DNA from: Fomitopsis serialis
Lineage: Eukaryota; Basidiomycota; Agaricomycetes; Polyporales; Fomitopsidaceae
Assembly: GCF_022376445.1 (NCBI RefSeq)
Contig: NW_025955016.1
Span: 1-64,000, forward strand
Direction: 5' to 3'
Length of the DNA: 64,000 nucleotides
Below, one piece after another: positions 62,901 through 64,000 of this stretch. The position numbers and the translations under genes were made by a program. Position 1 is the stretch's first letter. Each line of letters begins with the position of its first letter. The notes under the pieces are model-generated. The model was not told where the DNA came from. It worked only from the letters and a program-made list of their open reading frames with translations, and searched no databases.

Positions 62901-63041
62901 GGCTCCAATGGCTTCGAAGGCAGCGTCCCCGAGCCTGACTATCCGTGGGCGGGACGATATACCCAGCAGGGCGGGTGGCGGGACCTTCATGGAACGCACA
63001 TCTCGCCGCTGCCGTCGCCGAAACGTGCCCGTCGCGAGTGA
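59923..63041 (+). CDS. Large SAP-domain nuclear protein 2
   Basis: Seven exons (59923-59994, 60047-60126, 60181-60305, 60353-60538, 60582-61325, 61381-62779, 62840-63041) give about 935 aa in phase throughout. The SAP domain is at about 7-46 (ALRALKRHEIQQLAKREG, then GKTEDIIQALMAKR). A basic Pro-rich region follows (PRRRRTATPPPPPP), then a long stretch with repeated QPEAGPSRL-like units (about 290-390). A coiled coil (about 580-630; IKQKREKLARILEYMQAQ, MVEEWTTEMRAKRLVLEHML) comes next, then an acidic run and a basic C-terminus (PSPKRARRE). It is probably a nuclear chromatin-associated protein. The intron inside the SAP domain is at the same place as in SAP gene 1, so the two are distant paralogs. 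The precise function is unknown. Confidence 0.78.
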
Positions 63042-64000
63042 TCGTAGGGTATTCATCCATTAACATCTCCGTGTTGAGCAGTGAGCCCGCTGCGTTGTTT
63101 AGTATACCCGTCTGCGTGCCGTACAGTATACCCGGCTGCATATTGTGCAGTATACCCACCCGTCTGCGCGTTGTGCAGTATACCCGTTGTGTTTCTTTGT
63201 CCTGTTCTTCGGAGTGTATTAGCGTCTTTTCCTCGGATACCGGCATAATCGAAAGTTACTTTGCACGGACCTGTCTGTTCGCGTGATCGCGATCGATGTA
63301 AGACAACTGCGAACGACTCTGCGACTTGGACATAGAACGTTTGCATCTACGCGGCTGTCAGGCACATCCGATGGACATTGCAGTCAGTCAATGCCCCATG
63401 CGTGACACACAGCGTACACCTGGGTGTCATCGCGGGCTCCACCCTTGGTAGACATCTGTGGCAGAGGGGACAGAAGTACGAGTCGTGGACCGCCTAGTCC
63501 CGCCTAGCTATGCGCTCATACGCCGTCCTCACAGGTCTCAAGCACAATGACACGATCCACATCGATGAGTCGCATCGCCGAGCATACTATACCGCGCCTC
63601 TCGCCTGTGCATTAGAAGGGCGCCAGTCAGCGCTCGAACGACGAAGGAGGACAGACTCGCCCTCCATGGTGCGAGAGAGCGTGCCGTGTATGACCGACCG
63701 CAGTACAGATCCGTACTCGTTGGGGACGTCAACCTATATACTAGTGGCGAGCGCTAACGTTGACGAAGTTGTCACTAACGTGAGTGAACTGATGCTTTGA
63801 GAAAAAGACAAGGGAACTCACAAGGGCACTAAGCGAAGCTTCAGGTCCATCGCTGGACGACTCAGTGAGGGAGCAACAGCCATCGCAAGAGTGCCACTCC
63901 GAGTCAAGAGACGAGGTCAGCGACAACGAAAGGGAAAGAGCGAGCGGGCCATCCCATCCTATCTACCCCGGGTTTTTTTCTCGCGGCCCGTATCCGCATT
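63042..64000. other. Downstream of SAP gene 2
   Basis: After the stop codon come a short tandem repeat and about 800 bp with no supported gene. Confidence 0.4.
63101..63185. repeat. Imperfect tandem repeat around AGTATACCC
   Basis: AGTATACCC occurs at 63101, 63125, 63149 and 63177 (spacing 24, 24, 28), followed in most units by CTGCGTG-like sequence and GTRCAGT. It starts 60 bases after the stop codon, so it is probably in the 3' untranslated region of SAP gene 2. Confidence 0.75.

Noticed and set aside
1..64000. CRISPR arrays, rRNA genes, phage or prophage modules
   Set aside because: No regularly spaced repeats, rRNA motifs or phage genes were seen; the gene structure is eukaryotic.

Overview
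The window looks like filamentous fungal DNA, most likely an agaricomycete basidiomycete. Genes carry many short introns (about 47-90 nt, GTRNGT donors, CTGAC-like branch sites). There is an expanded F-box-like family, a Pcl-type cyclin, an EMB8/YheT-type hydrolase, a LINE fragment with poly(A) tail and an intron-containing tRNA-Leu. All gene models were spliced by eye; each was accepted because donors, acceptors and phases agree, often in two copies. No database search was possible.

Layout. The left part (1-15325) and the middle-right part (26878-49998) share three modules in opposite orientation. They are a GNAT acetyltransferase gene (cut at base 1; complete at 49044-49998), module A (3545-13033 versus 26878-36195) and module B (13172-15325 versus 36196-38360). 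Module A holds a mitochondrial-type AAA/P-loop ATPase gene plus about 6.4 kb of apparently non-coding DNA. Module B holds one F-box-like gene. A and B are each inverted, yet A stays to the left of B in both places, so this is not one simple inverted repeat. The A copies differ by a few percent, locally near 9 percent, with one exactly identical 520-bp tract. The B copies are much more diverged. Both ATPase copies look intact; the right B copy has a one-base frameshift.

Between the arms (15326-26877) lies a 7-kb stretch with no recognisable gene, the cyclin gene (22145-23324, minus) and a GC-rich segment with a TATA motif, a run of hairpins and an inverted CCAAT pair.

From 36 to 52 kb is an F-box-like cluster: three intact plus-strand copies (38677, 40930, 46697), the frameshifted B copy and a decayed minus-strand copy (50347-51907). 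With the left copy that makes six. Interspersed are an EMB8-type alpha/beta hydrolase (43026-44806), a fossil GNAT gene (about 45300-45890) and the intact GNAT gene.

From 52.8 kb to the end two large SAP-domain genes stand head to head (52823-56666 minus; 59923-63041 plus). They share an intron position inside the SAP domain. Between them are a 5'-truncated LINE (56920-58546) with an 11-bp target-site duplication and a tRNA-Leu(CAA) gene. The F-box-like proteins would be SCF substrate adaptors, the ATPase a mitochondrial membrane protein and the SAP proteins nuclear. No single pathway is evident; what ties the region together is segmental duplication, conversion and decay.
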